Of a stretch of DNA of 6,987 bases, positions 1 to 6,183 are shown piece by piece. Both the position numbers and the translations under genes were made by a program. Every line of letters begins with the position of its first letter. Position 1 is the first letter of the stretch. The DNA is from Verrucomicrobia bacterium UBA2460 (GTDB lineage Bacteria > Verrucomicrobiota > Verrucomicrobiia > Methylacidiphilales > Verrucolacustridaceae): positions 38,688-45,674 of the forward strand of contig DDPU01000083.1 in NCBI GenBank assembly GCA_002342345.1, read 5' to 3'. The notes under the pieces are model-generated. The model was not told where the DNA came from and searched no databases. It saw only the letters and a program-made list of their open reading frames with translations.

Positions 1-44
1 CGGGGGTGGTTTCCGCGGGACTGGTGCAGGGGGGATGGGTCGGG

Positions 45-50
45 CAAAAT
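45..50 (+). promoter_or_regulatory. Possible -10 element of the M20 peptidase gene
   Basis: CAAAAT matches the TATAAT consensus at four of six positions and ends exactly 6 nt before the ATG at 57. No convincing -35 is visible 16-18 bp upstream. There is also no SD at normal spacing; the G-run at 30-34 is over 20 nt from the ATG. If functional, transcription would start at or next to the ATG and give a leaderless mRNA. This is inference from spacing only. Confidence 0.25.
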
Positions 51-56
51 CCCCCT

Positions 57-1403
57 ATGCCTGTTTCCGAGAAAGACCGGTCCGACTACTTTGATTTTCT
101 GCGTTTCCCGACCGTTTCGGCCGACCCGGCCCGCGATCAGGCGATGCGCGACTGTGCCACCTGGCTGGAAAAGAAGTTCGGTGAGATGGGCTTGGAGGCG
201 GAGATCGTGGCCACGCCCGGGGCTCCGGTGGTCCTGGCCAAATGGAGCAAGCCGGGGGGCGGCAGGCGGCGGCGTGTCCTGATTTACGGGCATTATGATG
301 TGCAGCCCGCCGAAATGGGCGATGGGTGGACGGGGGATCCCTTTGAGCCCCGGATCATGGATGGCATGGTCCTGGCCCGCGGATCGACGGACAACAAGGG
401 CCAGATCTTTGCCCACATGCTGGGGGTGGCGGAAGCGATCCGGGAGGGGGGAGCCGCGACGGACGTGGTCTTTGTGGTGGAGGGGGAGGAGGAGGTGGGC
501 AGCGACAATCTCGAGGCGGTTCTACGGGCGCGAAAGGAAGAGCTGAAATGTGACGTGGCGGTGATCTCCGACACCAACATGGCCGGACCGGATCAACCCA
601 CCCTGACCTACGGATTGCGCGGTATCGCGGCGCTGGAGGTGGAGTTGACCGGTCCTTCCCATGATCTGCACTCCGGCGTGTATGGTGGCGCGGTGGTGAA
701 CCCCATCAAGGTGCTGACCCAGTTGCTGGCCGGCCTGCATGATGAGAGGTTCCGGGTCACCGTCCCCGGTTTTTACAAGAAAGTCCGAAAACCGGCGGCC
801 TGGGAACGGAAAGCAGCCAAAGATTTGGGGGTCTCCGACAACGAGGTGAGGCGGCAGGCGGGTAGTCCGGCTTTGGCGGGCGAACCGGGTTTCACCGCAA
901 TCGAAAGGATCGGGATGCGGCCGACGGCGGAAATCAACGGCATCACCGGCGGGTACCAGGGGCCCGGGCCGAAGACGGTTCTACCAAGCAAAGCCTCGGC
1001 CAAGCTGACATTCCGACTCGTGCCCCATCAGAATCCGGCCGAAATCGCGGCCTTGGTGGAAAGACATCTCCGGAAACATTGCCCCAAGACGGTCAAGATC
1101 AAGGTCACCCGGCATCACGGGGGACTACCGTACTTCTGTGATCCCAAGAAAGATTTTGGTCCGGCGGCGGCGCGGGCGCTCAGTCAGGCGTGGGACGGGA
1201 AGAAGGTGAAGTATCTTCTTGAGGGGGGCACGATTCCGATTGTGAGCGTGATCCGGAAGGTACTGGGGGTGGAGACGTTGCTGGTGGGGCTGAGTTTGCC
1301 GGATTGCCGGGCGCATGGCCCGGATGAGACGTTTCCCATTTCTTATCTGGAGCGCGGGGCGAAGATGAATCGAGCGCTGTTGCGGGAAATTTCCGAAGTC
1401 TGA
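57..1403 (+). CDS. M20-family metallopeptidase (dipeptidase-like)
   Basis: This is a probable zinc-dependent, cytoplasmic dipeptidase or aminoacyl-hydrolase of the M20/ArgE/DapE/carnosinase family, 448 residues from the ATG at 57 and of normal family length. The metal and catalytic set is visible. GHYDVQP gives metal ligand His79 and catalytic-support Asp81. STDNKG gives bridging Asp112. EGEEEVGS gives general base Glu145 and ligand Glu146. ISDTN gives Asp172, and AHGPDE near the C-terminus gives His420. The dimerisation (lid) domain carries DLHSGVYGG at about 203-211, whose His205 reaches the partner active site in relatives. I chose ATG 57 over GTG 6 because homologues begin close to the helix before FLRFPTVSADP; the GTG would add 17 low-complexity residues. 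The substrate cannot be told from sequence. The gene converges on panE 42 bp away and looks monocistronic. Confidence 0.93.
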   Translation: MPVSEKDRSDYFDFLRFPTVSADPARDQAMRDCATWLEKKFGEMGLEAEIVATPGAPVVLAKWSKPGGGRRRRVLIYGHYDVQPAEMGDGWTGDPFEPRIMDGMVLARGSTDNKGQIFAHMLGVAEAIREGGAATDVVFVVEGEEEVGSDNLEAVLRARKEELKCDVAVISDTNMAGPDQPTLTYGLRGIAALEVELTGPSHDLHSGVYGGAVVNPIKVLTQLLAGLHDERFRVTVPGFYKKVRKPAAWERKAAKDLGVSDNEVRRQAGSPALAGEPGFTAIERIGMRPTAEINGITGGYQGPGPKTVLPSKASAKLTFRLVPHQNPAEIAALVERHLRKHCPKTVKIKVTRHHGGLPYFCDPKKDFGPAAARALSQAWDGKKVKYLLEGGTIPIVSVIRKVLGVETLLVGLSLPDCRAHGPDETFPISYLERGAKMNRALLREISEV

Positions 1404-1406
1404 AAC

Positions 1407-1427
1407 GGCTGCCCTTCAAGGGAAGCC
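1407..1427. terminator. Possible bidirectional hairpin between convergent genes
   Basis: GGCT (1407-1410) pairs with AGCC (1424-1427), and CCC (1412-1414) pairs with GGG (1420-1422), around a TTCAA loop with one G-A mismatch. It sits just after the peptidase stop and 19 bp from the panE stop. No T-tract follows on either strand, so a role as an intrinsic terminator is only suggested by position. Confidence 0.25.
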
Positions 1428-1445
1428 CTGCCCGAAGCCGGATCG

Positions 1446-2396
1446 TTACACCTTCACCATCCCCTTTAGTTTTTCGTAGAGCTTCCGCAGGTGCGGCATG
1501 GGGACGCCGGCGGCGGTGCCTTGTCGCAGGGCTTCGCCCCAGATGGATTCCAGCTCGACCGGTTTGCCCGCCTCCCAATCCAGCTGGCTGGAGGATTTGT
1601 AATGACCCATGGTCCTTGTCCGGGCGATCTCCTTCTCGATCAGTCCGTCTTCCTGGGGAAAGCCAAGTTTGGCGGATGCGGCCAAGACCTCGGCCATCAG
1701 GTCCTTGGCTTCCCGTTGAAGTTGGGGGTCCTCGAGCACCTGCTGGGTGTCCCTTCCTCCTGGTCCGCCGGCAATGCCCAGTCCGTTGAACGGGACGTTC
1801 CAAACGAGCTTGTACCACCGGGCGGAACCGATGGAGGGCGCGACCGTGCAGCCCACCCCTGCCTTGGTGAAGATTTGTGCAAGGGAGCGGGCGCGGGGCG
1901 TGTCACCTCCGGAAAGGTCGGAAAACTTGATGTCGGTGCAGGCCAAGTTGCGGGCCACGCCGGGCTCGGGCCGGGAAACGCAGACGTGGCAGACTCCACC
2001 CAGCACCCGCTCTTTTCCGGCGAGGGAGGAAAGAAGCTCCTCGTTGCCCAGTCCGTTCTGCAGGGTGCAGACCACGGTATCGGGTCCAAGCAGGGGGGGG
2101 ATGAGGTTTTTCAGGTCGGCATTGCCGGTGGTCTTGATGCAGATCAGGACGAGATCAACGGGGCCGACTTCCTGGGGGGTTCCGAAGGCTTGGATGGGGT
2201 GGAGCGGAAAATCCCCGTAAGGGCATCGGACCTGGATGCCGTGTTTTTGCAGGTGCGCGAGGTCCCTCCGGGCAAGAAAGGAGACGGGAACGCCCGACCT
2301 GGCCAACTTGGCGCCGTAGTACATCCCGAGCGCCCCCGTGCCGACGACGGCGGTCCTGGGCAAGGCGGGCAAGGCATGGGCAGGGCCACCTGGCAT
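1446..2396 (-). CDS. panE: 2-dehydropantoate 2-reductase (ketopantoate reductase)
   Basis: The protein is expected to reduce 2-dehydropantoate to (R)-pantoate with NADPH, the second step of pantothenate (coenzyme A) synthesis, in the cytoplasm. It has 316 residues, a usual length. The N-terminal Rossmann fold shows VVGTGALG (17-24), then CIKTTGN (86-92) and LQNGLGNEE (112-120). The C-terminal helical domain has the signature Lys196-x3-Asn200-x3-Asn204 (YKLVWNVPFNGL). It also has Ser269 and Glu281, spaced 12 apart as are Ser244 and Glu256 in the E. coli enzyme. GVPMPHLRKLYEKLK near the end is typical. The family includes paralogues acting on other 2-keto acids, so the exact substrate is likely but not certain. 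The start ATG has no SD; about 13 residues precede the Rossmann strand, slightly more than usual. No other pantothenate gene is adjacent. Confidence 0.9.
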   Translation of the reverse strand: MPGGPAHALPALPRTAVVGTGALGMYYGAKLARSGVPVSFLARRDLAHLQKHGIQVRCPYGDFPLHPIQAFGTPQEVGPVDLVLICIKTTGNADLKNLIPPLLGPDTVVCTLQNGLGNEELLSSLAGKERVLGGVCHVCVSRPEPGVARNLACTDIKFSDLSGGDTPRARSLAQIFTKAGVGCTVAPSIGSARWYKLVWNVPFNGLGIAGGPGGRDTQQVLEDPQLQREAKDLMAEVLAASAKLGFPQEDGLIEKEIARTRTMGHYKSSSQLDWEAGKPVELESIWGEALRQGTAAGVPMPHLRKLYEKLKGMVKV

Positions 2397-2402
2397 GAGA
2401 TG

Positions 2403-2431
2403 AGAATAGCTTGGCCTGCTTGGAATTTACA
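2403..2431 (-). promoter_or_regulatory. Candidate panE promoter
   Basis: On the minus strand a -10-like TATTCT (2408-2403, four of six matches) ends 6 nt before the panE ATG. Seventeen bases upstream lies TGTAAA (2431-2426, three of six matches to TTGACA). That hexamer is the exact complement of the -35 proposed for the divergent tRNA gene. There is no SD before the ATG, so a leaderless transcript would fit. The match is weak. Confidence 0.3.
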
Positions 2432-2454
2432 GGCGTTTGCGGGTGGGGGAGAAT
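2426..2454 (+). promoter_or_regulatory. Candidate sigma-70-type promoter of the tRNA gene
   Basis: TTTACA (2426-2431, five of six matches to TTGACA) and GAGAAT (2449-2454, four of six matches to TATAAT) are separated by the optimal 17 bp. A start about 6-7 nt later would fall near 2461, just before the mature tRNA 5' end at 2465. Position, spacing and matches agree, so this is the best promoter in the window. Confidence 0.5.
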
Positions 2455-2464
2455 CAACGGGGTC

Positions 2465-2537
<73 letters not shown>

Positions 2538-2663
2538 GTCCTTTGCCGGGGGCGGGATGGCCGTTCCTCCGGCGGGGCGAAATCATTCACCGGTTGTCGG
2601 CAGGGGTGGTAAAAACGAGCCGGTTTTGCGGGGAAATGCGGGGGAAACGGGCGAAACTGCGGA

Positions 2664-3353
2664 ATGCCGTCTTTTTCTGTGATCGTCTTCGGGGGCCTCC
2701 TGCTGACGGCGTGTTCCCTTGTTGCCGGGGAGACCGGTGCAGGTCGTCTCGGAGACGCCCAGGAAGATCCGGCGAATGCCAGTTGGCCCAGGAAGCCCGA
2801 TGCCCGCCTGAGTCCCTTGTCCGGAAAGATGAAGTCCATCTCCGAAATTTCCCCAAGATATTATGGCCAGGGCCGTGAGTTTTCCACGGTGCGTCTGGAT
2901 CCTTTCGAGAAAAAATCCTCCTTAGGGGATCGACCGGCCTGGGAGAGGGAGGACGGACCGCATCGGGAGCAGGAGAGGTGGGGAGGAGGGACGGAGTTTG
3001 CGGGAGGGGAAAAGAAGAGCGGCCGCTATCAGGCCCAGCAGACGCTGGCTTCGTCGGAAACGCGGGTTTTCCGGCAAATTCCGGGCGAAACGGCATCCGG
3101 TTGGTCTTCCCGATCGGACCGGGTCACCCAGAAATCCGACGGAGGATTGAAGATGTATGAGGGGCGTTTGACGCGCGTCCGGGCCAGGATGGTCGAGGAG
3201 GAAAAAAATGTCAGGGACCTTGGGGCGGGGCGGCAGGAAAGTTACCGTCCGGACCAAGTGGAAAAAATGCTGTCCCAGCCCCTTGGCGATTTACGCGGCC
3301 CCGTCAGGGAACCACCTGCAGCGGCATCTCCGCCCGGAGCTGGGGGTAATTGA
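2664..3353 (+). CDS. Putative lipoprotein of unknown function
   Basis: I do not recognise this 229-residue protein. The N-terminus is a lipoprotein signal: a hydrophobic stretch (residues 3-14) followed by lipobox Leu14-Thr15-Ala16-Cys17. Processing by signal peptidase II at Cys17 and membrane anchoring are expected. The signal lacks the usual early Lys/Arg. The mature part is highly charged and rich in Gly, Ser, Arg and Glu, probably largely disordered from about 25 to 160. A more ordered charged segment follows (about 161-210, containing MYEGRLTRVRARMVEEEKNV and YRPDQVEKML), and the last 15 residues are a Pro/Ala/Gly tail. There is no SD before the ATG. The 3' end overlaps the opposite-strand BsuPI-domain gene by 50 bp. 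The lipobox at the very start is the main evidence that the frame is real. Confidence 0.7.
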   Translation: MPSFSVIVFGGLLLTACSLVAGETGAGRLGDAQEDPANASWPRKPDARLSPLSGKMKSISEISPRYYGQGREFSTVRLDPFEKKSSLGDRPAWEREDGPHREQERWGGGTEFAGGEKKSGRYQAQQTLASSETRVFRQIPGETASGWSSRSDRVTQKSDGGLKMYEGRLTRVRARMVEEEKNVRDLGAGRQESYRPDQVEKMLSQPLGDLRGPVREPPAAASPPGAGGN

Positions 3354-3888
3354 CAAGGTTTGCGGACAGGGTGGCGGAACCGACCGAGACCCGGCCCCGA
3401 AGGGCCTGATAGGGGATGGAAATCCGATAATTGAGCCGTTCCCCCGCATTGAGGAACCCGTACCCCGCCTCTGGGGCAAACTCAAAATCTTCCGACCAAG
3501 TGTAGACGACCTCCCCGGCCTCGTTCCTGACCTCCGCCTCGCACCTTTGCGCCGTGGGAAAAAAAAGGAAGGTTCCGTTTTCGGATCCGTTGGTCACGGT
3601 GAATTTCAGGTTGATCTGATCGTCCGGCTGGGGCTCGCGGATTTTTTTCAGGCTCAACTCGCCCGGAGTGACCTCCAGCTTGGTCTTAAAGGACTCCAGA
3701 TTGAGTTCGTTGGCCTTTTCAAAGCGGCGTTTGGATCCCTGGATGAGAAACCCCCCCTTGATCAGGCCGGGGGCCCCTTGGAACTTCTTCGGGACGGTGT
3801 CACGGGATGCGTCCACCTCGGCCGGGCAGTATTCCGCGGACAAGGAGAGCCATCCGGCCATGCCGATCGCCACGATCCATCCGCGCAT
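3304..3888 (-). CDS. Exported protein with BsuPI-like domain
   Basis: This 194-residue protein begins with a signal peptide (MRGW, then a hydrophobic core to about residue 18, SLSA) and is probably exported. Residues about 78-165 resemble the BsuPI family, a beta-sandwich named after the Bacillus intracellular proteinase inhibitor. The visible features are LKFTVTNGSENGTFLFF (94-110), the TAQRCEAEVRNEAGEVVYTW strand pair (112-131) and the Leu-x-Ala-Gly-Glu turn type (FLNAGERLNY, 145-154). Similar domains occur in many bacterial exported proteins where no inhibitor activity is shown, so I infer fold, not function. Its start lacks an SD but lies 6 nt after a good -10. The stop lies inside the end of the convergent lipoprotein gene. 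It is divergent from the SecD-head-like gene across 75 bp. Confidence 0.8.
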   Translation of the reverse strand: MRGWIVAIGMAGWLSLSAEYCPAEVDASRDTVPKKFQGAPGLIKGGFLIQGSKRRFEKANELNLESFKTKLEVTPGELSLKKIREPQPDDQINLKFTVTNGSENGTFLFFPTAQRCEAEVRNEAGEVVYTWSEDFEFAPEAGYGFLNAGERLNYRISIPYQALRGRVSVGSATLSANLVNYPQLRAEMPLQVVP

Positions 3889-3894
3889 GACGCG

Positions 3895-3923
3895 ATTCTG
3901 GATGGAATCGGGATCTTTGACAA
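3895..3923 (-). promoter_or_regulatory. Candidate promoter of the BsuPI-domain gene
   Basis: On the minus strand TTGTCA (3923-3918, five of six matches) and CAGAAT (3900-3895, four of six) are 17 bp apart. The -10 ends 6 nt before the ATG at 3888, so transcription would begin at about the A of the start codon. Together with the missing SD, this points to a leaderless mRNA. Confidence 0.45.
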
Positions 3924-3946
3924 ATCGGGTCGTCCGCGCCGATGAC
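3917..3946 (+). promoter_or_regulatory. Possible promoter of the SecD-head-like gene
   Basis: A consensus -35 TTGACA lies at 3917-3922. It overlaps the divergent -35 on the other strand within the near-palindrome TTTGACAAA. The best -10 is poor: GATGAC (3941-3946), three of six matches at 18 bp spacing. This would leave the downstream SD at the very 5' end of the mRNA, so either the -10 is wrong or the promoter lies elsewhere. Confidence 0.25.
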
Positions 3947-3952
3947 GGAGGT
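3947..3952 (+). promoter_or_regulatory. Shine-Dalgarno site of the SecD-head-like gene
   Basis: GGAGGT is a strong SD core, 11 nt before the ATG at 3964. That is slightly long but acceptable. It supports this start and is one of only two clear SDs in the window. Confidence 0.55.
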
Positions 3953-3963
3953 AACCTGGGGGG

Positions 3964-4425
3964 ATGGGGCGTGTCCTGGCATTATTGGTGGGGGCGTGGT
4001 TCTGGATCGGGGCGGCGGAAAAGCCCCCGGTGCTGCTGCGCGTGCATCTGCAGGCCCCGGAAGGCGTCAAGGGCATGGTAACGGTTCCCATCACCCTCCT
4101 GAACCCCCCCGCCACCATCGCCATCCGGAACATTCCCGAGGTTTCCGAAAAGGAGATCCGCAAGATTCAGAGTCTTCCTGACGGGACTGTGGTGGTCGAA
4201 TTTGACGATTTTGGGAAGACCAAGCTGGAGGTTGCCACGAATACAGGACGGGGACTGATCCTGGTGGTGATTGTCAACGGGCGCGTAGTCTACGCCCCAA
4301 CGATCGACACGAACCTCACCCGGGGAACCCTTGCCCTTCCCGCGGGATCGATTTTGCCCGCAGAAATAGATGCCCTGAACGATATCCGCAACAAAGAGCG
4401 GGCCCAGAAACTGAAGGAGCTTTAA
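3964..4425 (+). CDS. Exported protein with SecD P1-head-like domain
   Basis: This 153-residue protein begins with a signal peptide (MGRV, hydrophobic core 4-17, likely cleavage after GAA at 16-18). The second half, about residues 86-140, resembles the P1 head subdomain of SecD/SecDF. GRGLILVVIVNGRVVYAPTI (95-114) fits the family pattern of a hydrophobic strand, Asp/Asn-Gly-Lys/Arg-Val-Val and an Ala-Pro turn. A TLALPAG strand and the ILPAEIDALNDI helix follow, where SecD has its EAN-type helix. The first half (20-60), rich in beta-branched residues with the VPITLLNPP segment, is not recognised. There are no transmembrane helices beyond the signal, so it is not a translocase subunit. The ending AQKLKEL is helical and charged. 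Function is unknown; a free-standing periplasmic domain is my inference. The family link is moderate, being based on a pattern and not an alignment. Confidence 0.72.
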   Translation: MGRVLALLVGAWFWIGAAEKPPVLLRVHLQAPEGVKGMVTVPITLLNPPATIAIRNIPEVSEKEIRKIQSLPDGTVVVEFDDFGKTKLEVATNTGRGLILVVIVNGRVVYAPTIDTNLTRGTLALPAGSILPAEIDALNDIRNKERAQKLKEL

Positions 4426-4821
4426 CAGGCATCGATTGCCGTTTTTGGTGGAAACCGGCCGGGGACACTTGCCGGACAAGCTTAGGGAGCGGAATTGGTT
4501 GACTCCCTCCCGCCCATATGTTGTGTTGAATGCATGGGGTTCTACCGCATCTTGAGGGAGCATCTCCCGATTGCTGTTTCCGGCAATGTGGTTAAGGCCG
4601 TGATGGAAAGAAATCTAGGAGAATGGCATCCGGGGCATTCCCGGAAAAACCCGGAGGTACAGGTTTTCCTGATTTCGAGGGTTTCGCCCGCCTTTTCCCC
4701 GTTCCGTTCCGGACACAGGCCAACGACAGTTGGCTGGTTCCAAAAGTGGGGAAAAAGGATGCGGGGCTGGGTTTCGGTCGGGCTTCCCTTTTGACCGGCG
4801 TGGGCCGCAGGGGTTTCCCGT
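4426..4821. other. 396-bp intergenic region with several short hairpins
   Basis: This region lies between convergent stop codons and no convincing gene is seen. Short perfect inverted repeats are GGGAG-CAT-CTCCC (4556-4568), ATTGC/GCAAT with an 8-nt loop (4570-4587), CCGGG/CCCGG (4630-4644) and GCCAAC-GACA-GTTGGC (4719-4734). A further one at 4775-4797 is listed separately. TTGACT at 4499-4504 has only a weak TGTGTT 17 bp later. Small open frames in it (99 and 84 codons, plus strand) lack a usable SD and recognisable sequence. It could hold terminators for both flanking genes, a small RNA, or a decayed gene. Confidence 0.4.
4775..4797. terminator. Possible hairpin beyond the FAD oxidase gene
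   Basis: CGGTC (4775-4779) pairs with GACCG (4793-4797), with an inner GGG (4780-4782) and CCC (4786-4788) pair and a TTTT bulge. It lies 24 bp beyond the oxidase stop codon. On the minus strand no T-run follows, so it could act as a 3' end structure or as nothing at all. Confidence 0.2.
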
Positions 4822-6183
4822 TTAGCGGAGGTATTTGCCGGGATTCAAAATCGCCAGCGGGTCCAGGGCCCGTTTGACTAGCCTGTGGATTTTTTGCAGA
4901 TCGGGTGACGCCGCCTTCGGCCACCAGGGACTTTTGGCCATGCCAATCCCATGCTCTCCGCTGATGACCCCGCCGAGGGCGAGGACGCCGGAGAACAACT
5001 CATCGAGAATCCTGCGCATCGCGGGATCGTCCTGTTGGGTTCCCCGGGGAGCCATCAGGTTGACGTGAATGTTCCCGTCGCCGGCATGCCCGAAGCTGGA
5101 AATGGGGATCCGGTATTTTTTTTGAAGCCGGGCGGTCAGCCGGAAAAGTTCAAGAATCCGCCCCCTGGGGACGGTGACATCCTCGTTCAGTTTGACGAGT
5201 CCAGTGTCCCGCAGGGCGTAACTGAAGCCCCGGCGGATTTTCCAGAGCCTTTCGCACGAGTGGGTGCCAAGCGCGGGGGATAACCGGGAGGCGGACGGCC
5301 GGAGCAGGCGCAATGCCAGCGCCAGATCCGCTTTCACGGCCGCCGGCTGGCCGTCGAACTCCGCGATGATGAGGGAATCGCCCCGCGGGGCGCCCGGGAT
5401 GGCTTTCCTGGCCGCGGCCAGGGTGGAGGGGTCGGCAATTTCCAGGGCAGAGGGAAGAAGCCCGGCGGCGAGAATTTTTTGGACGGCGGCCGCCGCCTGC
5501 GGCAGGGAACGGAATTCCGCGAGAAGGGCGGAGCGATCCGGAGGCCGGGGCAACAGCCGCAGGGTGGCTTCCGAGACCACGCCCAGCATCCCCTCGGATC
5601 CGCAAAAGAGACCGATAAAATCCAGGCCCGTCCGGTTTTTGTGGGTCCGCCCGCCGAATCGCACCACCGTTCCGTCGGCCAAAACGACCTCCAGCCCAAG
5701 GAGGTAATTCCGGGTGACACCGTATTTCAGGCATCGTGGACCGCCGGCGTTGGTGGCGATATTCCCGCCAATGGTGGACTCCTTCAGACTCGCAGGGTCC
5801 GGAGGGTAAAACAGGCCTTTCCGGGAAACGGCGGAGGCCAGGAAGCCGGTGATGACTCCGGGTTGGACCACGGCCAGACCATCGCTCCTGGAAATTTCCA
5901 GGACCCGGTTCATGCGCAGCAGGGAAAGAACCACTCCTCCCTTCAGGGGGACACAACCCCCGACATAGCCGCGGCCGCCGCCGCGGGCCGTGACCGGGAT
6001 CTTTTTCCGGTGGCAAAAGGCGAGGATTTTGGAGATTTGGGCGGTGTTGCGCGGAAAGGCGACAGCTTCCGGCAGGGCCGAGGCCATCCAGGCATCGCCC
6101 GAGTTGGCCGCCAGGGTGGCGGGATCGAAACGGAAGACGCCGGCGGGCAGTTGGCGGGCCAGGGGGCGAAGGCGGGAACTCAT
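4822..6183 (-). CDS. FAD-linked oxidase, GlcD / D-lactate dehydrogenase family
   Basis: A 453-residue flavoprotein of the vanillyl-alcohol oxidase fold, probably oxidising a D-2-hydroxyacid such as glycolate or D-lactate. The FAD-binding half shows ARGGGRGYVGGCVPLKGGVV (66-85), SLLRMNRV, YPPDPASLKESTIGGN (126-141), NAGGPRCLKYGVT (145-157) and TGLDFIGLFCGSEGMLGVVS (185-204). The C-terminal half has FGHAGDGNIHVN (364-375), with the conserved histidines 366 and 373. It also has GGVISGEHGIGMAK (404-417) and DPLAILNPGKYL (441-452). Length is typical of GlcD and of soluble D-lactate dehydrogenases. The start is set by ATGA overlap with the smpB stop. A longer open frame exists upstream but only repeats smpB in another frame. 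No glcE or glcF partner is in the window, so the substrate and electron acceptor are open. It is the last gene of a probable rpoZ-smpB-oxidase operon. Confidence 0.93.
   Translation of the reverse strand: MSSRLRPLARQLPAGVFRFDPATLAANSGDAWMASALPEAVAFPRNTAQISKILAFCHRKKIPVTARGGGRGYVGGCVPLKGGVVLSLLRMNRVLEISRSDGLAVVQPGVITGFLASAVSRKGLFYPPDPASLKESTIGGNIATNAGGPRCLKYGVTRNYLLGLEVVLADGTVVRFGGRTHKNRTGLDFIGLFCGSEGMLGVVSEATLRLLPRPPDRSALLAEFRSLPQAAAAVQKILAAGLLPSALEIADPSTLAAARKAIPGAPRGDSLIIAEFDGQPAAVKADLALALRLLRPSASRLSPALGTHSCERLWKIRRGFSYALRDTGLVKLNEDVTVPRGRILELFRLTARLQKKYRIPISSFGHAGDGNIHVNLMAPRGTQQDDPAMRRILDELFSGVLALGGVISGEHGIGMAKSPWWPKAASPDLQKIHRLVKRALDPLAILNPGKYLR

Noticed and set aside
6..56. GTG start extending the M20 peptidase by 17 residues
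   Set aside because: The extension is low complexity, has no better SD, and homologues start near ATG 57.
3208..3945. 245-codon plus-strand open frame
   Set aside because: It is antisense to the BsuPI-domain gene, which has a signal peptide, domain pattern and promoter.
4430..4448. Possible intrinsic terminator GGCA-TCGAT-TGCC followed by GTTTTT
   Set aside because: The stem is only 4 bp, too weak to call, although the position just after the SecD-head-like gene is suitable.
4495..4877. Two overlapping small plus-strand open frames (99 and 84 codons)
   Set aside because: One starts at TTG without an SD, the other has an AGGAG only 1 nt from its ATG; neither product has a signal, motif or recognisable family, and the second runs into the oxidase gene.
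4592..4924. 110-codon minus-strand open frame
   Set aside because: It overlaps the oxidase C-terminus in a different frame and has no recognisable sequence.
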